The notes under the pieces were generated by a model. It saw nothing but the letters and a program-made list of their open reading frames with translations. It did no database searches and was not told the DNA's origin. Shown in pieces: positions 1 through 5,130 of a stretch of 5,130 nucleotides of DNA. Within the stretch, counting starts at the first letter, position 1. Each line of letters begins with the position of its first letter. The position numbers and the translations under genes were made by a program. The stretch is taken from the NCBI GenBank assembly GCA_007121575.1, contig SKKJ01000326.1, forward strand, positions 1 to 5,130, in the 5' to 3' direction. This DNA is from Natronomonas sp. (GTDB lineage: Archaea > Halobacteriota > Halobacteria > Halobacteriales > Haloarculaceae).

Positions 1-1044
1 CGGACATTGTTTCTCGATGAAGTCGACGGCGCGATCGAGCGTTTCCGCCCACGTCGGTTGCGCCTCGAACGCACGTCGTGCTTCGATACCCATCCGCGTC
101 AGTACGTCACGGTCGCGCATTCGTTCGAGTCGATCGGCGACGGCGTCGGGGTCCTTCGGCGGGATGACGAACCCGGATCGATCGTCTTCGATGAACTCGC
201 CCGCGCCGCCGTTCGTCGTCGCGATCGGAACACAGCCGAAGGCCATCGCCTCCAGATACGCCATTCCGAAGGGCTCATACTGCGACGGAACCGCGAGAAC
301 GTGCGTTTCTCGGAGCCGGTTTCGAACCGCCGAGTCTGGGAGTCGACCGGTAAACTGTATTCGGTCGGGCGCCGATAGCTTTCGGGCGCGTTCGCGAACT
401 GATTCGACGTACCCCGGGTCGGCCGTCGTTTCACCGACGACCGTCAACCGCCAATCGAACGCGAGGCGACTGAGTCCTTCGACGAGGGTCTCGAGCCCCT
501 TTCGCGGAGTGATAGTCCCCAAAAAGAGCACTGATAGCGAACCTCGCTCCGCTCTTCGACGAATTTCGGCGTCGGTCATCTCGGACGGAAATCGATCACC
601 GGCCGGCGGGACGACCGTCGAAGTCGCGGCTCGCGTGAGTGACTCAGCGGCGTGTCGGGTCGCCTCGCTGTTGTAGATCACCGCGTCGACGCCCGCGAGA
701 AACCGGCGTTCGATGGCGCGGACGAACGGTCGATACCGTCGATTCGCTGCTTTCGTTCGGAGTATGTGGACTAACGCGACGACGGGCGTTTCGAGCAGTC
801 GGTTTGCACCGACGACTGATGGGTGTGCGAGTCCGTCCTCGAGGAGAACATCGAACGCTTGCTCTCGAAGACGACCGACGCATCGGGCGCTTTCGAGAAG
901 CTGCCCACCGTAGGAACGCCACGGTATTGAGACGACGGTGACCTCGTGTCCCCGCGCTTCGAGACGTGCTCGGAGCCGTCGGTCATAATAGAAGCCGCCT
1001 GATCCGGTCTCGATCCCACCGGCGATGACGAACCCAACGTGCAT
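1..1044 (-). CDS. GT4-like glycosyltransferase, 3' end outside window
   Basis: Probable cytoplasmic or membrane-associated glycosyltransferase of GT-B fold that would move a sugar from a nucleotide-sugar donor to an unknown acceptor. The window holds 348 codons without a stop; the C-terminus lies beyond base 1. The N-terminal domain opens with a glycine-rich loop (MHVGFVIAGGIETGSGG, residues 1-17). The C-terminal donor-binding domain starts near residue 168 with VLFLGTITPRKG, where R181 and K182 sit at the usual phosphate-contacting place. The GT4 E-x7-E signature is intact: EPFGMAYLEAMA with E257 and E265. Length is close to the family norm of 350-400, so little is missing. The ATG at 1044 was chosen because it overlaps the stop of the upstream PTPS gene by one base (TGATG) and leads straight into the first beta strand. 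No strong Shine-Dalgarno site is visible, so translation probably depends on re-initiation. The donor and acceptor cannot be told from sequence. Family assignment is firm, specific function unknown. Confidence 0.93.
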   Translation of the reverse strand, partial: MHVGFVIAGGIETGSGGFYYDRRLRARLEARGHEVTVVSIPWRSYGGQLLESARCVGRLREQAFDVLLEDGLAHPSVVGANRLLETPVVALVHILRTKAANRRYRPFVRAIERRFLAGVDAVIYNSEATRHAAESLTRAATSTVVPPAGDRFPSEMTDAEIRRRAERGSLSVLFLGTITPRKGLETLVEGLSRLAFDWRLTVVGETTADPGYVESVRERARKLSAPDRIQFTGRLPDSAVRNRLRETHVLAVPSQYEPFGMAYLEAMAFGCVPIATTNGGAGEFIEDDRSGFVIPPKDPDAVADRLERMRDRDVLTRMGIEARRAFEAQPTWAETLDRAVDFIEKQCP

Positions 1045-1415
1045 CACTCGATCCCGTCCGTGTAGCTGACGACTGCAGTCTCGTCTTCGTGAACGGTGAC
1101 CGTCAACGCTTCGACAGCAGGGGCATCGATGTCGGCGAGCTCGAACCACAGCGCTCGAGCCAGCCGTTCTACGCTCGGATTCCCCGACAGCCGGTCGTTC
1201 AGATTCGCGTCGTGATACCGCTCGGTCACGGCGGCTAACGCTGCCGTCGCGAGATCTATATCGAGGAGATAGCCGTACTCACCGAGTTCTTCGCCACGGA
1301 ACGTAATTTCGGTGGTGAACGTATGCGAGTGTAACTCCCCTTCCCCTTCGGGTGGATTTGGAACTGTCAAGGCGTGTCGGGCGACGAACGAATCGGTGAC
1401 GGTAACGGTGTACAT
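1044..1415 (-). CDS. PTPS/QueD-family protein with Glu in place of the catalytic Cys
   Basis: A 123-residue member of the 6-pyruvoyl-tetrahydropterin synthase / 6-carboxytetrahydropterin synthase superfamily (COG0720), a T-fold family acting on dihydroneopterin-type substrates. Seen in the sequence: H14 in FVARHAL and H29 and H31 in ELHSHTF, fitting the three zinc-binding histidines; PSVERLA at 80-86, matching the substrate-anchoring Glu motif (E83); and a C-terminal VTVHEDETAVVSY strand. The catalytic Cys, normally four residues before the HxH, is replaced by E25 (E-G-E-L-H-S-H). The usual LDHxxLN motif is altered to YHDANLN, with His and Asp exchanged. The ExxLHxH pattern is known from PTPS-III proteins, which replace dihydroneopterin aldolase, so a different cleavage chemistry is possible. 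A longer in-frame reading to 1688 exists but only shadows the dehydrogenase gene; the ATG at 1415 is preferred because it overlaps the upstream TAA by one base (TAATG) and gives a normal PTPS length. Superfamily is clear, reaction is not. Confidence 0.9.
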   Translation of the reverse strand: MYTVTVTDSFVARHALTVPNPPEGEGELHSHTFTTEITFRGEELGEYGYLLDIDLATAALAAVTERYHDANLNDRLSGNPSVERLARALWFELADIDAPAVEALTVTVHEDETAVVSYTDGIE

Positions 1416-2431
1416 TAGTAGGTGAGAAGGACCTGAAGCGTCTCTTCGGGACGTTCGGTTAACTGCCGGTACGCATCGGAAGCCGCGCCGATTTCGAAAC
1501 GGTGTGTGATGAGTGAATCTAACTTCAGCCGCTGAAGCTGCTTCCATGCGGTTTCCCTTCGCCGGTTTTTGTCCCATCGACTCGAAAGCTCGGGCGAAAT
1601 CGTGCTCACTTGACTGCTCTCTATCGAAATCCTGCCCCGATGGTAGTGATCGCCGAGATTGATCGAGCCGCGTTTCGTCCCGTACCACGATCCGACGATG
1701 ACGCGACCGCCGTATCGCGTCGATTCGACCGCCGTTTCGAGCGTTTCAGGACAGCCGCTGACTTCGATCGCGGTATCGACGCCGCCGGCCAGTTCGTGAA
1801 TGGTCGTTGCAGGCTCACAGACGCTCGGATCGATCGTCTCGTCGGCACCCATCCGGGCAGCGAGCGCTCGGCGACGCTCGAGTGGCTCCACGGCGATGAG
1901 CCTCTCGATCGGCATCTCGGACAACACCGCTGTCGTCAGCAAGCCGACGACACCCTGTCCGAACACTGCAACGTTCTCGCCGATCCGTGGGGCCGAATCG
2001 AGCGCGAAATTGATCGCCGTTTCGACGTTCGCAAAGAGCGCCGCTCGCTCCGTTCCGATCCCGTCTGGCACCGGATGCAGATCGGATGGATCTGCGCGAA
2101 AGTGACTCTCGTGCGGATTGAACGCGAACACTCGCTGGCCGTGCCATTCGGGATCAACGCGAGGGCCGACCTTTGTGACGCGCCCGACCGCGGCGTAGCC
2201 GTATCGAAGCGGGTACGAAAGCGTTCCCGACAGTGCCGGGAGCTTCTCATCGGCGATCGTTTCATCGTCGACGTTTCCGTGATACACCAATAGTTCCGTC
2301 CCTGCGCTGACCGCAGAACACGCCGTTTCGACGACGACGCCGTCGGGCTCGGGCGTGGGCGGTTCGACGCCGACGACATCGACGTTTCCGGGCCCGACGA
2401 ACTGGACGGCGCTTCCGTCTGCCAGACTCAC
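1415..2431 (-). CDS. Medium-chain dehydrogenase/reductase (zinc-type ADH family without obvious zinc ligands)
   Basis: A 338-residue cytoplasmic oxidoreductase of the MDR superfamily, expected to oxidise or reduce an alcohol or ketone with NAD(P)H. The N-terminal GroES-like domain covers about 1-145 and the Rossmann domain about 150-280, with the nucleotide-binding motif G158-Q-G160-V-V-G163 in AVFGQGVVGLL and an acidic residue E182 after the second strand, which favours NAD over NADP. The normal catalytic zinc set is not recognisable: the Cys position reads S42 in SAVSAGTE, and the GHE motif reads G-Y-A in RYGYAAVG (78-80). The four-Cys structural zinc loop is also absent. SWYG (248-251) and ISIESSQV (268-275) resemble a COG1063 subgroup often labelled zinc-binding dehydrogenase or BchC-like. 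The start is GTG; no in-frame ATG lies between it and the upstream stop at 2459-2461, and GGAG lies 8 bases before it. It heads the operon with the PTPS and glycosyltransferase genes. Substrate unknown. Confidence 0.92.
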   Translation of the reverse strand: MSLADGSAVQFVGPGNVDVVGVEPPTPEPDGVVVETACSAVSAGTELLVYHGNVDDETIADEKLPALSGTLSYPLRYGYAAVGRVTKVGPRVDPEWHGQRVFAFNPHESHFRADPSDLHPVPDGIGTERAALFANVETAINFALDSAPRIGENVAVFGQGVVGLLTTAVLSEMPIERLIAVEPLERRRALAARMGADETIDPSVCEPATTIHELAGGVDTAIEVSGCPETLETAVESTRYGGRVIVGSWYGTKRGSINLGDHYHRGRISIESSQVSTISPELSSRWDKNRRRETAWKQLQRLKLDSLITHRFEIGAASDAYRQLTERPEETLQVLLTY

Positions 2432-2439
2432 GGGTGATA

Positions 2440-2443
2440 CTCC
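2440..2443 (-). promoter_or_regulatory. Shine-Dalgarno-like site for the dehydrogenase
   Basis: GGAG on the minus strand, separated by 8 bases from the GTG at 2431. It matches the 3' end of archaeal 16S rRNA and supports this unusual start codon, as no in-frame ATG is available upstream. It also implies that the transcript has a leader rather than starting at the initiation codon. Confidence 0.5.
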
Positions 2444-2476
2444 GATCGGACCGGCTGATTACATCGGTGTGGCACA

Positions 2477-2556
2477 GTATACCGATCGTCTTGAAACGTT
2501 ATTTTTCTTTGGTAACCCCCGATACCGTTCCTGTATACGCTCGAAACGCTTTATTT
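2477..2556. repeat. Paired GTATAC and GAAACG words in the divergent promoter region
   Basis: The palindrome GTATAC occurs at 2477-2482 and 2533-2538. GAAACG followed by a T/A-rich tract occurs at 2493-2506 (GAAACGTTATTTTT) and 2543-2556 (GAAACGCTTTATTT), offset by exactly 50 bp. The downstream copy is the promoter of the plus-strand gene. The upstream copy may be an alternative promoter or part of an operator. The words are short, so chance is possible. Confidence 0.35.
2542..2556 (+). promoter_or_regulatory. Core promoter (BRE plus TATA box) of the small membrane protein gene
   Basis: CGAAACG directly followed by CTTTATTT matches the archaeal arrangement of a purine-rich BRE next to a TATA box. 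The TATA centre is about 43 bases before the ATG at 2596. With the usual distance of about 25-27 bases, transcription would start near 2578-2581 and give a leader of roughly 15 bases. No Shine-Dalgarno site is visible in that leader. A similar GAAACG plus T/A-rich stretch lies exactly 50 bp upstream and could be a second promoter or a regulator site. Confidence 0.55.
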
Positions 2557-2595
2557 GGGATAACATAGATACAGATTCCAAACCAAGCACTCGGT

Positions 2596-2955
2596 ATGGC
2601 ATTTTATGACACGACACTGCAACTCGACACGCTGACACCGCTTCACTGGATCGGAATCGTCGCCGCACTCGTGACTGCGGGGGTGCATCTCGCTCTTGGG
2701 ATTTCGATCGGCGGCGGCTTCGGAATCGCGTTCGTCCTCGCGGCGATCGGATTCCTCGCCGGTATCGCTGCCGTCCTCCTCGAGTGGCGACGTCGACTGA
2801 TCTATCTCCTCGGAATCCCCTACACGGCCGGGCAGATCGTCTTGTGGTTCCTGTTGAACGACGTTCCGCCGATCGAACCGAGCCACGCGATCGATAAAAT
2901 CGCACAGCTCATCCTCGTCGCCGTACTCATCGCGCTCTATCGACGCGAGGTGTGA
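2596..2955 (+). CDS. Small four-helix membrane protein of unknown function
   Basis: A 119-residue protein with four predicted membrane helices at about 16-35, 40-62, 68-87 and 98-115. The helices are joined by short loops, with a basic loop WRRR (64-67) after the second helix and a basic tail YRREV; by the positive-inside rule both would face the cytoplasm, which places the N-terminus inside too. A short polar N-terminus (1-14) precedes the LHWIGIV start of the first helix. I see no catalytic motif, metal site or signal peptide. Small membrane proteins with this HW-type first helix and an internal His (H31) are common in haloarchaea, but I cannot assign a characterised family. It is the only plus-strand gene in the window, with its own BRE/TATA promoter, and lies between two minus-strand blocks. 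The ATG at 2596 is well placed relative to the promoter. It could be an accessory membrane subunit or an unrelated gene. Confidence 0.88.
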   Translation: MAFYDTTLQLDTLTPLHWIGIVAALVTAGVHLALGISIGGGFGIAFVLAAIGFLAGIAAVLLEWRRRLIYLLGIPYTAGQIVLWFLLNDVPPIEPSHAIDKIAQLILVAVLIALYRREV

Positions 2956-2972
2956 GTCTCGGCCGAGCGTGC

Positions 2973-3740
2973 TCAATCGTTCGCGGTATCGATCGACGTC
3001 ATTGCCGCCGTCTGCTGTCCCGTTGCGGCCGCCCAATCGCGGGAGAAACTCGCTGCGAGCCCGATGAGTGCCACACCAGCGAGCGCTGACAGCCACAGCG
3101 TCGCCGTTCCGATCGAGAGCGCGAGCGCGATAACAGCGAACTGCGCGCTTCCGACGAGCGGGCGAACACGGCTTTCCGGGAGTTCACACACCGGCTTACC
3201 CGCACGTTGTCGGAGATGTAATCCCGCCGCGTAGAGGTACCAGAGGACGCCCGCGAGAAGATACCAACCCGGAACTACATCGAGCCAAACGGCCGCTCCC
3301 GCACCGACCAGAACCGCGAGCGCATCCGTCGCCGTGTCGAGTCGTGTGCCGAGCACTGTTTCGGTCGTCCGACGAGCGATTTCGCCATCGAGCGCATCAA
3401 GCGAGACGGCGAGGACGAAAAGACTCCCCAGAACGCGCGTGGATGTCGGTGTTGAGACGACGAGACCGACGAAGAACGCGAGAAGCCAACCGCGAAACAG
3501 GGTGATGCCGTTCGCGACCCCGATCTGCTGTCGAACCGGAACCGCTTCCGACGGTCGGTTCTGTTCCAGTCGAAACCCGGTATATCCGATGATGAGTCCC
3601 CAGACACCGATCGAAACGCCCCACGATGTCGTGGCCAGAGAGTTCGATATCGACAGGCCAACGAATCCAGCTACCGCGACGCCGAGAAACCGATATCTGA
3701 GCCCATCGGGTACTTCTTTGTTCATCGGGTCGCCGGCCAT
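2973..3740 (-). CDS. CDP-alcohol phosphatidyltransferase family membrane enzyme
   Basis: An integral membrane enzyme expected to transfer a phospho-alcohol from a CDP-activated donor (in archaea typically CDP-archaeol or a CDP-polar alcohol) to a second alcohol with release of CMP. The active-site signature is present: SLDALDGEIARR then VLGTRLDTATD. Numbered from the inner Met at 3725, the residues are D110, D113, G114, A117, R118, G126, D130 and D134, all the Asp residues needed for metal and CDP binding. The spacing between AR and G is 7, slightly shorter than usual. The preceding GVANGITLFRGW is the typical segment before the first core helix. About six to seven hydrophobic helices span residues 12-228, and the tail is polar. 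Two starts are possible: ATG 3740 (255 aa) and ATG 3725 (250 aa). I give 3740, which has a weak purine-rich GAGAG just before it, without certainty. In-frame sequence further upstream (to 3971) is a shadow of the lipoprotein gene. The product lipid is unknown. Confidence 0.9.
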   Translation of the reverse strand: MAGDPMNKEVPDGLRYRFLGVAVAGFVGLSISNSLATTSWGVSIGVWGLIIGYTGFRLEQNRPSEAVPVRQQIGVANGITLFRGWLLAFFVGLVVSTPTSTRVLGSLFVLAVSLDALDGEIARRTTETVLGTRLDTATDALAVLVGAGAAVWLDVVPGWYLLAGVLWYLYAAGLHLRQRAGKPVCELPESRVRPLVGSAQFAVIALALSIGTATLWLSALAGVALIGLAASFSRDWAAATGQQTAAMTSIDTAND

Positions 3741-3814
3741 ATCTCTCTGTACCTGTCCGATCGGGTTTGCTCTTCGGGTCGTTTCTCGTTCTTCGGACGC
3801 TCTCTCGTTCGATC

Positions 3815-4447
3815 TTATCTCGGCTCGACTCTCACTGCGAGATCGTCGATGTAGTGCGTCGCGTCCGTTTCCCAGATAACGGCGGTTCCCACGGCGAGAT
3901 AGAGCGTTCCGCTCGATAGTTCCGGTGTCGTCCACTCGAATCGATACGTCCGCCATCCATCGGCGAGCCACAGCGGCTCTCGAAGCCCGCCGTATGTCGT
4001 CTCACCGAGCTCGGTCGTATTGACTCCCGGATGAGGGAAGTCCTCCTCCACCGTTGGCGGTTCGATCCCGAGTCGCATCACCGCGTCCCGGATCGTGTTG
4101 AACGATTCCGATTCGCTCCAAAACTGTCCGGTAACTTCGATTTCGTACGCCTGTCCCGACTCGATACCGATCGGATGAACGGCCCACGTCACCCCGTCGT
4201 CGTAATCTCCTTGATTCCACACTCGCAGTGAGCGTTCGCCTTCGGCAGCTTCTCTCTCTGACACGTCGACGTCCCACTCGAACTCCTCGATGTCGACTTC
4301 GGGTCCGATCGCCGCGTTCGGTTCCCAGTCTCCGAGCCCGTCCTCGAAACCCTCGGTGAACACCATCTCGTCGGAACCTTCGAGACAGCCTGCGACTCCG
4401 GTGAGCCCCACGATCGTCCCTGTTCGAATCAGTTCTCGTCGTTTCAT
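3815..4447 (-). CDS. Tat-exported lipoprotein with a probable beta-sandwich (carbohydrate-binding-like) domain
   Basis: A 210-residue precursor. The N-terminus KRRELIRTG carries twin arginines R3-R4, followed by a short hydrophobic stretch and the lipobox VAGC, with C21 as the likely lipidated residue. This is the normal haloarchaeal way to anchor a folded protein on the outer face of the membrane. The mature part is strongly acidic. It starts with FTEGFEDGLGDWE (30-42), contains the segment ESGQAYEIEVTGQFW (96-110), and ends with GWRTYRFEW (164-172), SGTLYLAVGTAVIWE (179-193) and HYIDDLAV (198-205). This order of strands resembles jelly-roll CBM-like or lectin-like domains, in which the closing IDD strand often helps form a calcium site. 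No enzyme motif is seen. The ATG at 4447 is followed directly by the signal peptide. It lies 31 bp after the upstream membrane-protein gene and 74 bp before the phosphatidyltransferase. Ligand unknown; binding of a surface glycan is a guess. Confidence 0.9.
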   Translation of the reverse strand: MKRRELIRTGTIVGLTGVAGCLEGSDEMVFTEGFEDGLGDWEPNAAIGPEVDIEEFEWDVDVSEREAAEGERSLRVWNQGDYDDGVTWAVHPIGIESGQAYEIEVTGQFWSESESFNTIRDAVMRLGIEPPTVEEDFPHPGVNTTELGETTYGGLREPLWLADGWRTYRFEWTTPELSSGTLYLAVGTAVIWETDATHYIDDLAVRVEPR

Positions 4448-4478
4448 ATCTTCCGGTGTTGGTTCTGTCTGTGTTCTT

Positions 4479-5130
4479 TCATCGCTGTGAATCTCGTAAA
4501 ATGAGCGGTTCGATCGCCAGCGTTCGTTTCGCGATCGTGAGAATCCGAAGGACGTACGAGACGAACAACACGAACGGGATGAGCGTCACCGCGAACGCCC
4601 CACCGACCACGAGTACGACGTGGTCGATACCGGCGGTGCTTCCCGGAAATGAGCCGACGTCGATCCCAGCGAGCATGACGCCCGCAACGATTACCGCCGG
4701 AATCGCTGCATAGAGGATCTGTCTCGAGAGATCGATCAGCGCCCACTGGAAATATAGCGTCTTGATGTGTTCACGCGCCGGCGCGAACACCGACAACACC
4801 GTCTGTAACTCCTCGAGGGCGTCGTGTTCGTCCTCCGTTAAACGCTCTTCGTACTCGTGTTCGATACGCTCGGTCTGCGCGATCTTCCAGCTGTAATTGA
4901 AGTTCAATGCGGCAAACAGAACGTCGAACGAGCCGAACTGTGTGTCTTCGAGCTGCTCACGGACCGTTTCGGCGTTTTCGATCACACTCTGTGTGAGCGA
5001 TTCGATCTCGCGCGTTTCGCCCCCGTCGTTGCGTGCTGTCTTGTTCGCCTCGCGAACGGCCGTCCGAAGCGCTTCTGACCGTTGTATCGTCACACCGAGG
5101 ATATCGCTGAGAAACGCCGACGGATCCGGA
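4479..5130 (-). CDS. Two-helix membrane protein of unknown function, 5' end probably outside window
   Basis: A hypothetical membrane protein. The only in-frame start codon in the window is a GTG at 5093, which would give 204 residues, but the frame stays open without a stop to base 5130, and the extra residues (DPSAFLSDILG before the GTG-coded position) look like normal protein. I therefore take the gene as 5'-partial. Counting from the GTG, residues 5-50 are charged and probably helical, 74-96 are highly acidic (ERIEHEYEERLTEDEHD), and two hydrophobic helices lie at about 125-146 and 157-184, separated by a short glycine-rich loop. The tail is basic (AKRTLAIEPLILRDSQR), with a cytoplasmic orientation likely for both ends. 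I recognise no catalytic motif and no named family. It ends 31 bp before the lipoprotein gene, so the two are probably co-transcribed. It might be a membrane partner of the lipoprotein, but nothing shows this directly. Confidence 0.8.
   Translation of the reverse strand, partial: PDPSAFLSDILGVTIQRSEALRTAVREANKTARNDGGETREIESLTQSVIENAETVREQLEDTQFGSFDVLFAALNFNYSWKIAQTERIEHEYEERLTEDEHDALEELQTVLSVFAPAREHIKTLYFQWALIDLSRQILYAAIPAVIVAGVMLAGIDVGSFPGSTAGIDHVVLVVGGAFAVTLIPFVLFVSYVLRILTIAKRTLAIEPLILRDSQR

Larger units (their letters stand above)
2432..2595. promoter_or_regulatory. Divergent intergenic region between dehydrogenase and small membrane protein
   Basis: This is the only sizeable gap in the window and it must hold promoters for both directions. 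It is visibly richer in A and T than its surroundings. The plus-strand promoter at 2542-2556 is convincing. For the minus strand the best candidate is weaker: GGTATACTG around 2475-2483 could serve as a TATA-like element, which would put the transcript start near 2450-2455 and leave a leader of roughly 20 bases carrying the GGAG site. No open reading frame with coding character and no strong hairpin is seen here. Confidence 0.55.

Noticed and set aside
17..676. Long plus-strand open frame of 219 codons opposite the glycosyltransferase gene
   Set aside because: It is rich in Ser and Arg with no recognisable domain and lies fully antisense to a gene with clear GT4 motifs. Such mirror frames are common in GC-rich genomes.
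1343..1360. GAAGGG-type short repeat in the PTPS gene, considered as a simple-sequence expansion
   Set aside because: Only about two and a half copies are present. They encode the EGEGE stretch just before the zinc HxH motif, so this is ordinary coding sequence.
1416..1688. N-terminal extension of the PTPS frame
   Set aside because: It would overlap the dehydrogenase gene by 270 bases, is low-complexity in character, and would put about 90 residues before a normal PTPS start. The coupled ATG at 1415 explains the gene better.
1610..2293. Plus-strand open frame of 227 codons opposite the dehydrogenase gene
   Set aside because: The composition is dominated by Arg and Asp from the reverse of the coding strand. 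There is no domain or promoter, and the minus strand clearly encodes an MDR enzyme.
2958..2967. Palindrome CTCGGCCGAG between the two convergent gene ends, considered as a bidirectional terminator
   Set aside because: The stem is only 5 bp with no loop and there is no T-rich tract after it on either strand, so termination here is not supported.
2551..3096. Minus-strand open frame of 181 codons opposite the small membrane protein
   Set aside because: It is a charged, domain-free shadow opposite a four-helix membrane protein that has its own promoter, and it overlaps the end of the phosphatidyltransferase gene.
3741..3971. N-terminal extension of the phosphatidyltransferase frame
   Set aside because: It runs into the lipoprotein gene and consists of Arg- and Ser-rich shadow sequence. 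Methionines at 3740 and 3725 lie directly before the first membrane helix.

Overview
The window looks like haloarchaeal chromosome. The predicted proteins are rich in Asp and Glu and poor in Lys, the codons favour G/C in third position, a lipoprotein carries a Tat-type twin-arginine signal, and the one clear promoter has an archaeal BRE plus TATA arrangement. No species can be named from this sequence alone. There are no RNA genes, insertion sequences, CRISPR arrays or phage genes.

Left block (1-2431, minus strand): three tightly coupled genes, read from right to left. They are a medium-chain dehydrogenase/reductase (GTG start at 2431), a short PTPS/QueD-family protein (start 1415) and a GT-B fold, GT4-like glycosyltransferase (start 1044) that leaves the window at its 3' end. 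Both junctions overlap by one base (TAATG and TGATG), so this is an operon with probable translational coupling. The PTPS protein has Glu where pterin synthases have their catalytic Cys. The dehydrogenase lacks the usual zinc ligands. A similar trio, often with a CDP-alcohol phosphatidyltransferase nearby, is in my memory a recurrent and uncharacterised arrangement in other prokaryotes. This is the best candidate here for an undescribed pathway.

Middle (2432-2955): a 164-bp divergent intergenic region holds a good core promoter for the plus-strand gene, a Shine-Dalgarno-like site for the dehydrogenase, and repeated GTATAC and GAAACG words. The plus-strand gene encodes a small four-helix membrane protein of unknown function.

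Right block (2973-5130, minus strand): again read from right to left. It holds a two-helix membrane protein open at the window's right edge, a Tat-exported lipoprotein with a likely beta-sandwich domain, and a CDP-alcohol phosphatidyltransferase. Spacing is 31 and 74 bp, so they could be one transcript. The phosphatidyltransferase ends 17 bp from the end of the plus-strand gene.

Working picture (inference): a soluble dehydrogenase and PTPS-like enzyme make or modify a small polar compound, the glycosyltransferase adds a sugar, and the phosphatidyltransferase may put a polar alcohol head onto a lipid. Whether the last enzyme belongs to the same pathway is not shown by the sequence.
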